DNA of 64,000 bases from Deltaproteobacteria bacterium (GCA_024233595.1 JACKPK010000004.1:62001-126000), one strand, 5' to 3'; shown: positions 43,863 to 54,527, counted from the first letter of the stretch. Made by a program: numbers and translations. Notes: a model not told the origin generated them from the sequence alone.

Positions 43863-46800
43863 ATGACGGAAAACGACAAGAAAAATCCAAAGGAACCAAA
43901 ACCAAAAAAAATAAAGACAAAAAGAGTCCGTCCTTTTTACGGGCTCAAATTATTTTGGTTTTTGGTTTTCACGATCTTATTTCTCATAGGCTTGGGGGTG
44001 TTGAACTACATCATCAACCATAAAAAATACCAAGATGATGCGGTGGCGTTTTTAGAAAAACGAACGCAATCAGAAATAGCCTTTTCGGACCTGAGCTTTA
44101 ACTTATTCTTTGGCGAAATCTCGGGATCCAACATCAGCTTTCATTCTAATAAAACCAACTTAAACCTAGAGCTCAAAAAGTTCCGCATGCGTTACAACCC
44201 ACTTTATTTGTGGATTGCTCGTTTTAAGCTCACCGAAATCTACGCGGAAGAGTTTTTTCTCGACACATCAGACCTCATTAAAAATCAAAGTTCCACAGCA
44301 GCCGCCAATAAAACAGAAAAGAAAAAAGCCGATTTATCTCAGTTGCCGCCCTTTTTAAAACGCATCAAACTCAAAAAAGCAGAAATCCAAAACTTTGTTT
44401 GGAAACAAAAGCCCGAGCAAACACTCACTATTAATGCGGTCAGCTTAAAATCGCGCTTCGGTTCCTCGTTTTACTCTAGCCCTTTAGACTTAGACATTCA
44501 CAACACGCGATTCAGCTCCAAAAAAGTAGATTTGTTTTTAGACAAAGGCACCATCAGCGGTTTCTTTGTTTTTGATTTTTCACAACCACGGATTTTGGAT
44601 GAATCAAGTTTAGAAATCAAAATGAGCATCGAAGGCTTTTTGTTATCGATCATAAAAAAAATAAAGCCATGGATCACTGACGAAGGCTGGGACCAAGACA
44701 TGAACCCAACCCTGGCTCGTTTTTTTCCCAATGGCATCCCTGAAGACCGCTCCTACATGTTTTTAGAGGAAGCTCGCTTGTCCTTAAAAAAAGCCAAAAA
44801 CCAAATCTCTCTGGAACAACTTCTGGTGAATCTGGGCGGGTCTAAATTAATGGGGCAAGCCAATTGGAATTTGGGATCAAAAAATTTTCAACTCTCTTTA
44901 AACACCAAAGACCCCTTGCCTATTTCAAAACTACCTTTGGGCCAAGCCAAAATCCGCAAAGCCTTTGGAGGTTTTCGGGTCGCTTTAACAGCAAAAGGCA
45001 AGGTCACAGATTTGCAAAGCAATAACATTAACACAGACATTGCCTTAGCCATGGTCGATAACCTTGTGACGCCAGAAAAAGGCGACCTCACGGCCGTGAT
45101 CAAAGGCCAGATTCAAAATTCACGCTTAACAACCGATCAACTCAAAATCTCTTTGGCCGATGGTCTGATTGAAGGCAACGGCAGCATGAATCTGCTCAAA
45201 GGACACACAACTGTTTCTTTTAAAGCCAAAGACTTTGATGCCGAAACCATTGTGCGTTTGTTTTCGACAATACGTGTTCCCGCTAAAGTTGATGGGACAG
45301 GAATATTAGAAGGAAAGGTCAATAACCCCACTATTAAAATAAACATGTCCAGCGAAGATGCTGGCTACGAGTTTTTGCATTTTGGTCCGGCCGCAGGCAC
45401 CTTGGTTTTGCAAAACAAAGACCTGATTTTAGATGTGGCCACCTCAAAAAACACAATGGGCGAGAGCAAACTCATGCTGAAGTCATACAATGTGTTTTCC
45501 CCTTTTGAACAAAAAATGGAACTGAGTTCTTCTTTTGTTGATCTCAAAATCAAAGAGCTTCTCAATTCAACAAGCATGTCCGGTTTGATTGGTGGTGATT
45601 TTAACCTCAAAAGAAAACAAGGTGTGAGTAACGCCAACGGCGCCTTTTTGGCCAAAGACTTTTCCTTCTTTGAAGAAAAAATTGGCGACGTGGCATTTGA
45701 AGCTTTGATCAAAGACAAGCACGCCGACATCAAAAATTTAAAAATCGATGTCGCTTTCCCAGAAGAGACTATCACCACCCCACTCGCATTGAGCTTTGAT
45801 TTTGATGACTACGGTTACCTTGTGCAAGGAACACCGATCAAAGGACTTAAGCTCAAAGGCAAGTTTTTAAAAGCCAAGCGCGAAGAACTTAAATTAGACA
45901 TCACCGCCAACAATCTCTCACTAAATGTTTTCTCATCAATCATGCCCATCAAACCCATTCGCTCGCAATTTGATGGCCAAATCGCCTTGGACTACAACAT
46001 CTATGACCCTTGGTTGAGCTCCTTCACCGCTAAAATCAAAGACCTTAGGTTGTTCACAAGCGATCTTAACTACGAAGTTTTAAAACCAACAACACTGGTC
46101 TACAAAAACCAAACACTGACCTTCAGTCGCTTTGAATTATCATCCGGACAAGGGAAGTTTCTATTAGATGGCGCTCTAGGAAGAAACGCTAACTCGAATC
46201 TAAAAGTAAAAGGCAAAATTGACTTTGCGCCTTTTAACGATGTGAACCCTTTTATTTCTGAATCCGACACACCCATTGATGTCGATGTGACTTTAAAAGG
46301 AGACATTTTAAAACCAGATGTTTTTGGGCACATCGATTTTGACAAAGACACCATTAAGTTCAGACAAGCTCCGGTAGACTTAGAAGAAATTTCTGGTCGC
46401 GTGAACTTTAAAGGCAAACGACTTTCCACCGAAGCCCTTTCGCTGTTTTTTGACGATGCACCCACCACAGTTCAAGGGTGGATCGAAACCAATTACGAAA
46501 TGGTCACTGCGGCCAACTTAAATATAGAAGGCAAAGAAATGCCTTTGCGCCCTATCGATGGCATGGTGATGCTCTCTGATGCGAACCTGAGCCTTAAAGG
46601 CAGCGGCGGCAACCTGACGTTAAGTGGTCCTGTTAACATTGTTGATGGCGTTTACACACGCAACTTTAGTGTGACCAATTTTGTGATCAAACCCGTGGCG
46701 GATCTTTACGAAGAAGAAAGCGACACCTTTGCCGGTTTGCCCTTATCGACTCGTTACAATCTACGCATCAAGAACACCGGTGAATTGGCGATTCGCAACA

Positions 46801-47471
46801 ACCTCGCTGATTTAGAAATGAACGCTGACCTGAGTCTTTTTGGCACAATCGATAAACCCGATCTTGTCGGCCAATTGGACTTTTTAGGCGGGCAGATTCA
46901 TGCTTTTGGTTTGGATTTTGATCGCGCCAAAGGCTTTGCTCAGTTTAAAAGAAACAAAGGTTATGATGCTAACGTGAACCTCACCGCTGTTAAAGAAATT
47001 CAAGAATACAACATCACAGCGCAAATCGAAGGACCATCTGATAACTTGCGCTTGCGTTTGAGTTCATCACCGGCGTTGAGCCACCGTGAAATCTTAGCGG
47101 TGATTTTTTACGGCCAAACTCCAGATCAGTTAAACGATGCCGAACGCCGCAATTTCACACAAACTGTTGCGATCAGTCAGCTAGCCAGTATTTTATCAGA
47201 CCCCTTCACCGATTTATCCGGCTTAGATGTTCTAGAAGTCAATAGCCGTCAGCAAACATCAACGCAAACCGTGCAGCGTTTGTCTGTTGGCAAAAGACTC
47301 TCGGACCGTTTTGAAGTTTCGTTCACAACAGACATTGGCATCACCAACCCGGAACGCGCTTTTGAATTGCGTTACCAAATTTTTGATAATTTTTATTTGA
47401 TTGCGGCAAAAGACATTGTGGGGCGTAATCGTTATCGCTTTGATGTGAATCTGCGTTTTTCAACTTACTGA
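43863..47471 (+). CDS. TamB-like inter-membrane transport protein
   Basis: 1202 residues. One N-terminal membrane helix (LFWFLVFTILFLIGLGVLNYII), then AsmA/TamB-like beta-rich repeats. The last 350 residues form a TamB C-terminal domain (LNIEGKEMPLRPIDGMVM, DLVGQLDFLGGQIHAFG, SHREILAVIFYGQTPDQL) ending in beta strands and a final aromatic residue, as in proteins that contact an Omp85 barrel. TamB-like proteins bridge the periplasm and carry phospholipids or help outer-membrane assembly. ATG 43863 follows TAGG by six bases; a TTG at 43842 overlaps mpl and is less likely. The BamA/TamA-like gene 1.8 kb downstream is the natural partner. Confidence 0.85.
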   Translation: MTENDKKNPKEPKPKKIKTKRVRPFYGLKLFWFLVFTILFLIGLGVLNYIINHKKYQDDAVAFLEKRTQSEIAFSDLSFNLFFGEISGSNISFHSNKTNLNLELKKFRMRYNPLYLWIARFKLTEIYAEEFFLDTSDLIKNQSSTAAANKTEKKKADLSQLPPFLKRIKLKKAEIQNFVWKQKPEQTLTINAVSLKSRFGSSFYSSPLDLDIHNTRFSSKKVDLFLDKGTISGFFVFDFSQPRILDESSLEIKMSIEGFLLSIIKKIKPWITDEGWDQDMNPTLARFFPNGIPEDRSYMFLEEARLSLKKAKNQISLEQLLVNLGGSKLMGQANWNLGSKNFQLSLNTKDPLPISKLPLGQAKIRKAFGGFRVALTAKGKVTDLQSNNINTDIALAMVDNLVTPEKGDLTAVIKGQIQNSRLTTDQLKISLADGLIEGNGSMNLLKGHTTVSFKAKDFDAETIVRLFSTIRVPAKVDGTGILEGKVNNPTIKINMSSEDAGYEFLHFGPAAGTLVLQNKDLILDVATSKNTMGESKLMLKSYNVFSPFEQKMELSSSFVDLKIKELLNSTSMSGLIGGDFNLKRKQGVSNANGAFLAKDFSFFEEKIGDVAFEALIKDKHADIKNLKIDVAFPEETITTPLALSFDFDDYGYLVQGTPIKGLKLKGKFLKAKREELKLDITANNLSLNVFSSIMPIKPIRSQFDGQIALDYNIYDPWLSSFTAKIKDLRLFTSDLNYEVLKPTTLVYKNQTLTFSRFELSSGQGKFLLDGALGRNANSNLKVKGKIDFAPFNDVNPFISESDTPIDVDVTLKGDILKPDVFGHIDFDKDTIKFRQAPVDLEEISGRVNFKGKRLSTEALSLFFDDAPTTVQGWIETNYEMVTAANLNIEGKEMPLRPIDGMVMLSDANLSLKGSGGNLTLSGPVNIVDGVYTRNFSVTNFVIKPVADLYEEESDTFAGLPLSTRYNLRIKNTGELAIRNNLADLEMNADLSLFGTIDKPDLVGQLDFLGGQIHAFGLDFDRAKGFAQFKRNKGYDANVNLTAVKEIQEYNITAQIEGPSDNLRLRLSSSPALSHREILAVIFYGQTPDQLNDAERRNFTQTVAISQLASILSDPFTDLSGLDVLEVNSRQQTSTQTVQRLSVGKRLSDRFEVSFTTDIGITNPERAFELRYQIFDNFYLIAAKDIVGRNRYRFDVNLRFSTY

Positions 47472-49217
47472 CTAAGCACTGGGTTGTGGCAATTCTTTTT
47501 CTTCGCTCACTTCTGGTGTTGGAGCTTCTGCCGCAGCGGTGGTTTCTTCTGCAGGCTCTTCTTCTGAAGCGGATTGTTCCTCGCCTGCTTCAGCTTCACT
47601 GAGCTCCTGAGGCATTTCATCAACAACCTCAGTCACATCATCAACCCGATCGCTTTGACCTTCTGGCTGCGCTAGCGCCGCAGCTTCTTTGGCTTTTTGT
47701 TGATCAATAAAATCACTCATGGTTCCGGTAAAGGCAGGAAGGAACACATGGAAGACCGCGCCATTGGACACGCTGGATTCAACAACAATTTTTCCGCCAA
47801 GCTGACGTAAACCTTCGCGCACCATGGCCAAACCAAGACCCATGGTTTTGATTTCATCTGACTTGGTTGTGAAGAACGGCTCAAAAATATCTTCTTTGGA
47901 TTCATCGGGTATGCCTCTGCCTGTGTCTGAAATCACAAGCCAAACATACTGACCTTCGCGCAACATGCCCGTAAGATTTGATCCTTTGCCCACCGTGATG
48001 TTGCGCCCTTTGACACTAAACTCGCCACCATCCGGCATGGCTTCAAACGCATTGCGCGCCATATTGATGAGCATGTTCAAAAGAAAAGTCTTGGTGCCCA
48101 CAACACCCCACAAACCTGGTGGTAATTTTTGTTGCAAAGTGATTCCCTTAGGAGCCAAACGCTCAATGAGCAAAAAGCCTTCCGCAATGACCTGATCCAA
48201 AACCACTTTGGTGGTTTTTTCGATGGTCAGTGGGTCAGGATAAGAAATGAGTTGTTCACAAACTTTTTTACCCTGCAAAGATGTTTTGTAAATCTCTTGA
48301 TGATTCTCTTGCACTTCCTCAGCAGAGAGACTGCCTGTCATGAGCATTTGTAAAAAACCCAAAATCACATCCAAGCGACCTTTTAAATCGCGAGCCACTT
48401 GCTTAGAGACCAAATCAAGATGAGCCGTACGATGCTGACGAATGATGTAGTTCTGCGCCTTAGAAAGGTCTTTGACCATTTTGTTAAAGACACGAATCAT
48501 TTTACCCATCTCATCACTTTGATTTTCTTCAAGCTGCACTTCTAAATGCCCTTCAGACGCTTCGCGAATGCCTTTGTGCAAGGCCTTCAGTGGTTTTGTG
48601 ATGGAATTGATAAACCAAACAATAAAAATCAGAGTGAAGATTGCCACGACGGTCATGGCGGATAAAACCGAGGTCAGCATTTTGGCAGCCACCTCTTCGT
48701 TTTCGCGGATCAAGATTTTATTTTTTTCCGAGAAATCAGTGTAAAGCGTAATTGTTTTTTGCGTGAGGGTTTCGATCACCTCTTCAGCTTCTTTTGTGGT
48801 GCGCAATCGCAGCTGCATGGCCTGCTCTTGGTCATTCATTGTGTAGGTTTTGCGCACAGCACGATTGAGTTCCAATAAACCTTTGTAATAGTTTTCGATC
48901 TCGACAGCTAAAATTTTAAACTCTTTGTCGATCTTGCCCTTTTTCAAAACACCAATGGTTTTTTCGATGTCTTCTTTATTAAGATCCAAAAAAGTCACAA
49001 CGGTTTGGTTGCCCGAAAAATAAAAACGATGCACCATCGCCACGTTCGAGATTTGGTAACGCAACTTCGCGACCTCTTCTAGGTAACGTGATTTGATAAA
49101 GTAGTTAATATTGGTATTGTTAACGTGTTTCACAAGCCAATAGGTGGACATCATGCCCACCACTGTCGACATAAAAACAAAACCAAAAGCCAGAATGAGT
49201 TTTTTCTTTAAAGTCAT
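47472..49217 (-). CDS. Histidine-kinase-like membrane sensor lacking the phospho-acceptor His
   Basis: 581 residues: membrane helix (residues about 6-28), a periplasmic helical sensor of four-helix-bundle type (about 30-180), second helix (186-206), HAMP (207-258), dimerisation domain and HATPase domain. The ATPase looks intact: NMLINMARNAFEAM (N box), DTGRGIPDESKEDIFEPFFTTK (G1 and F boxes), GLGLAMVREGLRQLGG (G2). The H box reads ARDLKGRLDVI, with Arg276-Asp277 where His-Glu is expected. It could therefore not phosphorylate itself in the usual way. The C-terminal 70 residues are an acidic Glu/Ala-rich tail. The protein is encoded between, and antiparallel to, the TamB-like and BamA-like genes. 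Confidence 0.85.
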   Translation of the reverse strand: MTLKKKLILAFGFVFMSTVVGMMSTYWLVKHVNNTNINYFIKSRYLEEVAKLRYQISNVAMVHRFYFSGNQTVVTFLDLNKEDIEKTIGVLKKGKIDKEFKILAVEIENYYKGLLELNRAVRKTYTMNDQEQAMQLRLRTTKEAEEVIETLTQKTITLYTDFSEKNKILIRENEEVAAKMLTSVLSAMTVVAIFTLIFIVWFINSITKPLKALHKGIREASEGHLEVQLEENQSDEMGKMIRVFNKMVKDLSKAQNYIIRQHRTAHLDLVSKQVARDLKGRLDVILGFLQMLMTGSLSAEEVQENHQEIYKTSLQGKKVCEQLISYPDPLTIEKTTKVVLDQVIAEGFLLIERLAPKGITLQQKLPPGLWGVVGTKTFLLNMLINMARNAFEAMPDGGEFSVKGRNITVGKGSNLTGMLREGQYVWLVISDTGRGIPDESKEDIFEPFFTTKSDEIKTMGLGLAMVREGLRQLGGKIVVESSVSNGAVFHVFLPAFTGTMSDFIDQQKAKEAAALAQPEGQSDRVDDVTEVVDEMPQELSEAEAGEEQSASEEEPAEETTAAAEAPTPEVSEEKELPQPSA

Positions 49218-49298
49218 GCGCTCAACCAGTTATTCAAATCTTTATTTTGCCGATTAAATCAACGGATGACAATTGATTAATAAAAATTTAACGAGAAC

Positions 49299-52067
49299 AT
49301 GGAGTTAGGATTGACTGTCAGAATCTCGAAAACGCCCCCGCCAAGCCCTGTTTTCCGCCTCAAAAAAACACAACTATTTGTTTTTATTATATTTATTTTA
49401 ATATTTCCCATTGCAACCCAACCCGCTCTGAGCAACGACGAAATTCTGCTGCGTGAGATTCACATCACAACCCCGCAAAACGAATTTGATACCAAAACTT
49501 GGGACAATCTTTTTCCATTTAAAAAAGGTGATCGAGTCAGCAAACAAAAACTCGAAGATCGCATCAGCGCCATCAATCAACTCAATCTTTTTCAAACAAT
49601 TGAATACCAACTCAAAGAGCTTGGGAAAAACACATACGAACTAGACGTAAAAATAGACCAAGCGCCTAAAGTTCGCGACATCAACGTCAAAGGCAACTAT
49701 CCCTTTTTAGCAAAAGACATCCGACGTTTGGTGTCGATTCAATCCGGCGATGTTTTTGAAAAAAGCGAACTCAGAAAATCTGAAACCATCATCACCGAGT
49801 ACTTAGAAAAACACGGCTTTTACGGCTCCACAGTGTCTATTTCTAAAAGAAAACAATCAGACAAAGGTTACGTTGATCTATTAGTCGATCTCGACAAAGG
49901 CAAAACTTATCGCGTTGGCGAAATCACTGTTAAAGGAAATCACTTTCTCAAAACAAATCGCATCAAAAATAAAATCTCTCGCTTTGGTAGATTTCGTATC
50001 GAACGTTTCAAAAAAGACATCAAAAAAATAAAAGAACTCTACCGTAAAAAAGGCTTTATCAAAGCGCGGGTCAAAACCGAAGATTTAGCCTACAATAGCA
50101 AAACCGAAAAAGTCGGCATCAGCATCCAAGTCCGAGAAAACCGCAAGCTCACCTTGTTCTTAAGCGGAGAAAGTCGCTTCTCGTTATCGCGCTTAAAACC
50201 CGTGATGGGCCTAGAAAAGCGTCGTTCATACGATCGTGTTGCCATTGCCAACGCAAAAAACAGACTCAAACGCTTTTACCAACTCAAAGGTTACCCCAAC
50301 GCGCAGATCAAATCCAAAATAGAAAAACCAGATGATCATCAAGTGCATGTTTATTTAGAGATCAATGCTGGAAAACGTGTTTTGCTCAAAGACATTCAAT
50401 TTGATGGCAATGACGAAATCGGCAAACAAAAGCTACAAAAGAACATCGACTCTGTTGAGTCGGGGTTATTTTCGAACGAGCCTTTTAATCAACGCCAACT
50501 CATCAAAGACCAACTTAAATTAGCGGCCTATTACAAAGGCCAAGGTTTTTTTGATTCCGAAATCAAAACGCCTGAGGTCGAAAAAAATCATTTTGGAGAT
50601 CAGGTCACTGTTTCTTTCCCAATTTCCGAAGGGCAACAGTACAGCATTGGCTCCATCACACTTGCTTCAGAAGACAAACTCGATACTGAGAAATTACTCA
50701 AAGTCAGCAAATTAAAAACCAAAGACGATTACAAAGCCGAAGACATTCAGGAAGCCACTTTAAAATTAAAAGAACACTTTGAAAAACAAGGACACGCCTA
50801 CGTCGAGATCAAAAACGAAAACATTGTGAACCGTGAACAAAAAACCGTGTCTGTGATTTTTCACATTCAAAAAGGACCCATTGTCCGTGTTCGCAAAATC
50901 CTTCTCAAAGGCAATTTCCAAACCAAATCAAAAATCATCCGACGCCATCTTAAACTCAAAGAAGGCGAGCTTTTTGTTTTTCAAGACATGCTAGACGGGC
51001 AACTCAACTTAAGACGCTTGGGTGTTTTTAGCTCAGTACGCGCCACACCTTTGGGATTTGATCAAAGGCAAACCGAGTTGGATGTTTTAGTCAGTGTGAT
51101 TGAACGTAAACCAGTTGTGGTCGAACTATCCGCAGGCTTTGACAGTCGCAACCTAGCTACCGGCGAATTGAATTTCACAAAGTATAATTTGTTTGGATCA
51201 GCACGACAGCTATCAACGCGCGTCATTGGTGGTTTGCAATACAGCCGCGCTGAGCTTACTTTTTACTCGCCGCGTATTTTTGGCGCCAGTTGGAACTTAG
51301 CCAATCAGTATTTTGGCCAATACGAAAACACCACCAACTTTAACGCCTACAGCTATGGCGGATTTATCAACACGCTCAAAAACTTTGGTCCGCATTGGAC
51401 ATTTGGATTCAAAGAGCAAATCACACGCACTGAAGTTTTAGAAAGTGAATCAAACGTAGCCGCTCTTGGTAACGCCTTATTTGACAACACTTTTAACGAA
51501 TTTCAAGTCAGCTTGATTTTTGATGCGCGCGATAACTTTTCTGACCCACAAAAAGGGGTTTACATTTTAGCGCGTAACGAATGGAACACCGACCTCTCTG
51601 ACGTCACCAATAACTTTAACACAGTCGAGCTCAACGCAAGCCACTACCTAGGCTTTTTAAAACGCTTCACGTTAGTGAACACCTTACGCTATGGCCACAC
51701 CTTTGGCCTGGGAACAACACCGCGTATTCCCGTTAACAAATTATTTTTCTTAGGTGGCTCAGACACTTTGCGAGGTTTTACGGAAGATGGCGTGAACCCT
51801 TCTGGTGGTACGGTGCAATTGATCTACAATGGCGAATTGCAGTTTGCTTTTACCGAGTCAGTCAAGGTGGCCGGTTTTTTTGATGCCGGAGTTTTGCAAA
51901 ATGACATCCAAGCGATTCAAAAAAGTGATGTCCGCGAATCAGCCGGCATGGGCTTGCGCTACTTCACCCCCATTGGCCCCCTGCGCTTGGATTGGGGATT
52001 TATTCTCGATAGAAAATCCGGCGAGCCACAAAGCCGCCTGCACTTTTCCTTTGGTTATTTTTTCTAA
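49299..52067 (+). CDS. Omp85-family outer-membrane protein (BamA/TamA-like) with seven POTRA domains
   Basis: 922 residues. Signal region (LFVFIIFILIFPIATQPALS), then seven successive POTRA-like units of about 80 residues (starting near 49, 121, 201, 281, 358, 447 and 529), each with the beta-alpha-alpha-beta pattern, for example RDINVKGNYPFLAKDIRRLV and RKILLKGNFQTKSKIIRRHL. The barrel occupies about 608-922, with the lid-loop motif LRGF (FFLGGSDTLRGFTEDG) and a C-terminal aromatic residue (LHFSFGYFF). BamA usually has five POTRAs and TamA three. It could be BamA itself or a partner of the TamB-like protein upstream. Confidence 0.88.
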   Translation: MELGLTVRISKTPPPSPVFRLKKTQLFVFIIFILIFPIATQPALSNDEILLREIHITTPQNEFDTKTWDNLFPFKKGDRVSKQKLEDRISAINQLNLFQTIEYQLKELGKNTYELDVKIDQAPKVRDINVKGNYPFLAKDIRRLVSIQSGDVFEKSELRKSETIITEYLEKHGFYGSTVSISKRKQSDKGYVDLLVDLDKGKTYRVGEITVKGNHFLKTNRIKNKISRFGRFRIERFKKDIKKIKELYRKKGFIKARVKTEDLAYNSKTEKVGISIQVRENRKLTLFLSGESRFSLSRLKPVMGLEKRRSYDRVAIANAKNRLKRFYQLKGYPNAQIKSKIEKPDDHQVHVYLEINAGKRVLLKDIQFDGNDEIGKQKLQKNIDSVESGLFSNEPFNQRQLIKDQLKLAAYYKGQGFFDSEIKTPEVEKNHFGDQVTVSFPISEGQQYSIGSITLASEDKLDTEKLLKVSKLKTKDDYKAEDIQEATLKLKEHFEKQGHAYVEIKNENIVNREQKTVSVIFHIQKGPIVRVRKILLKGNFQTKSKIIRRHLKLKEGELFVFQDMLDGQLNLRRLGVFSSVRATPLGFDQRQTELDVLVSVIERKPVVVELSAGFDSRNLATGELNFTKYNLFGSARQLSTRVIGGLQYSRAELTFYSPRIFGASWNLANQYFGQYENTTNFNAYSYGGFINTLKNFGPHWTFGFKEQITRTEVLESESNVAALGNALFDNTFNEFQVSLIFDARDNFSDPQKGVYILARNEWNTDLSDVTNNFNTVELNASHYLGFLKRFTLVNTLRYGHTFGLGTTPRIPVNKLFFLGGSDTLRGFTEDGVNPSGGTVQLIYNGELQFAFTESVKVAGFFDAGVLQNDIQAIQKSDVRESAGMGLRYFTPIGPLRLDWGFILDRKSGEPQSRLHFSFGYFF

Positions 52068-52181
52068 AAAAAGCTTATCTTATCTATAGTTAACCATCTC
52101 GAGTTTACTTGCTTCAGCCCAAAGCTTTCGCTATGCCATGGCTTCGGCAAAATCATTTTTTTGCTGAAAGCGAGACCAAAC

Positions 52182-54527
52182 ATGAACCATCATCAACTGA
52201 TCAGCCTGGCTATTTTTTTGCCATTTGTGGTGGCTCCTATTTTATTTTTCTCGTCTCGCCTGCATCACCGCGCCGCTTACCCAGCTTTGCTTGTGGCCTT
52301 GCTTTCTTTGTTGTCTGTGTTTCAACTTTACCAACACGCTCCCAGCGAGCCTTTGGTTTTTGCCACGCCTTGGATCCCCGACCTGCAATTGAATTTTTCT
52401 TTTCTGATCGATGGCCTTTCACTCTTTTATGGTTTTGTTGTCTCAGGCATGGGGCTCTTGGTCATACTTTACGCACGATTTTACCTTGGTGAAACTTACG
52501 GGTTTCAAAGTCGCTTTTACGCTTACCTGCTCTTTTTTATGGGGGCCATGCTCGGCACTGTGTTTTCTAACAACGCCATGTTGCTCTTCGTGTTTTGGGA
52601 ATTAACCGGCATTGCGTCTTTCTTTTTAATTGGATTTTCTCACAACAAAGAAAACAGCCGCATTGGCGCACGCATGGCTTTGATCACCACAGGCATTGGC
52701 GGCCTTGCCATGTTAATGGGGATCATTGTTCTTTCGCACCAAACCGGCACAAGCTCTTTGAGTGCTCTCATTCAAGAAGCCAGCAAAGGATCCTTGCAAG
52801 GGGCTTGGGTGCACGCGGTGATCATCCTGCTTTTACTGGGCGCCTTTAGCAAATCCGCCCAGTTTCCGTTTCACTACTGGCTCCCCAATGCCATGGCCGC
52901 GCCCACTCCAGTAAGTGCCTACCTGCATTCTGCCACCATGGTGAAGCTCGGCCTATTCCTGGTCGCGCGTTTTCATCCTATATTAAGCGATACCTCTCTC
53001 TGGTTTTTTATTTTGGTGAGCATTGGTTTTTTCACCATGTTGCTTGGCAGCGTGTTTGCTTTTTTATCACACGACCTCAAAGCTGTGCTTGCTTACTCGA
53101 CCGTAAGCCAACTCGGTTTCATCATGGGTCATTACGGACTGCAAAGCAAAGGCCTTGTCGGTTTCGATTTTTTTCATGTGAGCAACCATGTGTTTTACAA
53201 AGGCCTCTTATTTATGGTGGCCGGCATCATTGATCACGCCGCCGGCACGCGTGACTTACGACAATTGGGGGGGCTCAAAAAACAAATGCCTTTAACAAGC
53301 ATCATCTGTGCCATTGGCTTGCTCGGCATGACAGCCTTTCCTGGCACCACAGGTTTTATCAGCAAAGAACTCATGCTGGAACACCTGGTGCACGGTCTGG
53401 GTTCGACGCATAGCGCGTTCTACACTTACGCTTTGATCTGTGTGGGGTTATCGGCAAGCTTCATGGTGGCCTTTTCTCTTCGGATTTTTTGCAACACCTT
53501 CTTGGGCGCCGAAAAAAACTTTGAGCATTTTCACAAGCCTTCTTTCTTATTTAATTTAAGTCCGCTTGTGTTGTCTGTGCCACTGGTTGTCTTTGGTTTT
53601 TTCCCACAAAGCTTCCAAAACATTTTGACCACACTCCATGTCAATTTAATGCACCAAACAACGCTGCCAGCCTTGGCTGTGTTTCATGGTTTCACTTGGC
53701 CTTTGGGAATCAGCATCATGGCCTTTGCTTTGGGCTTTGTTCTTTACAAGCTGGCGCAAGGCAATGCTTGGCAATTTGCGCGTATCCCCAATATTTTGCG
53801 CTTTGATCATTTCTTTAATTTCAAACACGATGCCGTGATTACCAACGCAAAAAAAATCACCCACGTGCTGCGTTCTGACACACCCAAAGATTACCTCTTT
53901 GTCATCACGGGTTTTGTTTCGCTTTGTCTTATTCTTTTGCTCTGCCAATCCTCGGTTTGGTCAAGCTTTGTGCATTCTGATTTTAGTCTTTTCATTGAAC
54001 AACCCCTTGGTTTGCTGGCCTTGATCTTAGTCGGCCTGGGTGTGTTTGGCACATTAAAAAGCCGCAACATGATTTACAAACTCATCTCTTTGTCTATCGC
54101 TGGTTTTCTGATCACCTTCTTTTTTGTTTTGTACAAAGCACCCGACTTGGCGCTCACTCAAATCCTCATCGAAGTGGTGTCACTGGTCTTGGTTTTACTT
54201 CTGTTCACAAAACTCCCCACATCCGAAATGATCGACAGCAAAAAATTCGAGTGGGGTTTACGAAAAATCATTCAGATCAGTCTTTCTGTTCTTGTTGGTG
54301 TTGTGGTTTTCTTTTTGGTCTTGCTCGGCGTTAACTTTGCCACACCCGATAAAATGGGATCCTATTTTACAGACAACACACTTGCTCTTGCCGAGGGCGC
54401 CAACGCCGTGAACACTGTGTTGGTTGATTTTCGTGGCTACGACACCATGGGTGAAATTTCTGTTTTGGTCATCGCGATGATTGGCATCCTGGCTCTGCTC
54501 ATGAGCAAACAGGAGGTGAAAGAATGA
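52182..54527 (+). CDS. mnhA: Na+(K+)/H+ antiporter subunit A
   Basis: 781 residues, the NuoL-like proton-translocating subunit of the Mrp/Mnh antiporter, with about 20 membrane segments. Landmarks are FVFWELTGIASFFLIGF, the conserved SAQFPFHYWLPNAMAAPTPVSAYLHSATMVK and FPGTTGFISKELML; the C-terminal extra part (ALTQILIEVVSLVLVLLLFTKLP and VNTVLVDFRGYDTMGE) is typical of full-length MrpA. ATG 52182 has AAAGCGAG upstream; an in-frame TTG at 52161 is less likely. Its stop overlaps the mnhB start by 4 bases. First gene of the seven-gene operon. Confidence 0.95.
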   Translation: MNHHQLISLAIFLPFVVAPILFFSSRLHHRAAYPALLVALLSLLSVFQLYQHAPSEPLVFATPWIPDLQLNFSFLIDGLSLFYGFVVSGMGLLVILYARFYLGETYGFQSRFYAYLLFFMGAMLGTVFSNNAMLLFVFWELTGIASFFLIGFSHNKENSRIGARMALITTGIGGLAMLMGIIVLSHQTGTSSLSALIQEASKGSLQGAWVHAVIILLLLGAFSKSAQFPFHYWLPNAMAAPTPVSAYLHSATMVKLGLFLVARFHPILSDTSLWFFILVSIGFFTMLLGSVFAFLSHDLKAVLAYSTVSQLGFIMGHYGLQSKGLVGFDFFHVSNHVFYKGLLFMVAGIIDHAAGTRDLRQLGGLKKQMPLTSIICAIGLLGMTAFPGTTGFISKELMLEHLVHGLGSTHSAFYTYALICVGLSASFMVAFSLRIFCNTFLGAEKNFEHFHKPSFLFNLSPLVLSVPLVVFGFFPQSFQNILTTLHVNLMHQTTLPALAVFHGFTWPLGISIMAFALGFVLYKLAQGNAWQFARIPNILRFDHFFNFKHDAVITNAKKITHVLRSDTPKDYLFVITGFVSLCLILLLCQSSVWSSFVHSDFSLFIEQPLGLLALILVGLGVFGTLKSRNMIYKLISLSIAGFLITFFFVLYKAPDLALTQILIEVVSLVLVLLLFTKLPTSEMIDSKKFEWGLRKIIQISLSVLVGVVVFFLVLLGVNFATPDKMGSYFTDNTLALAEGANAVNTVLVDFRGYDTMGEISVLVIAMIGILALLMSKQEVKE

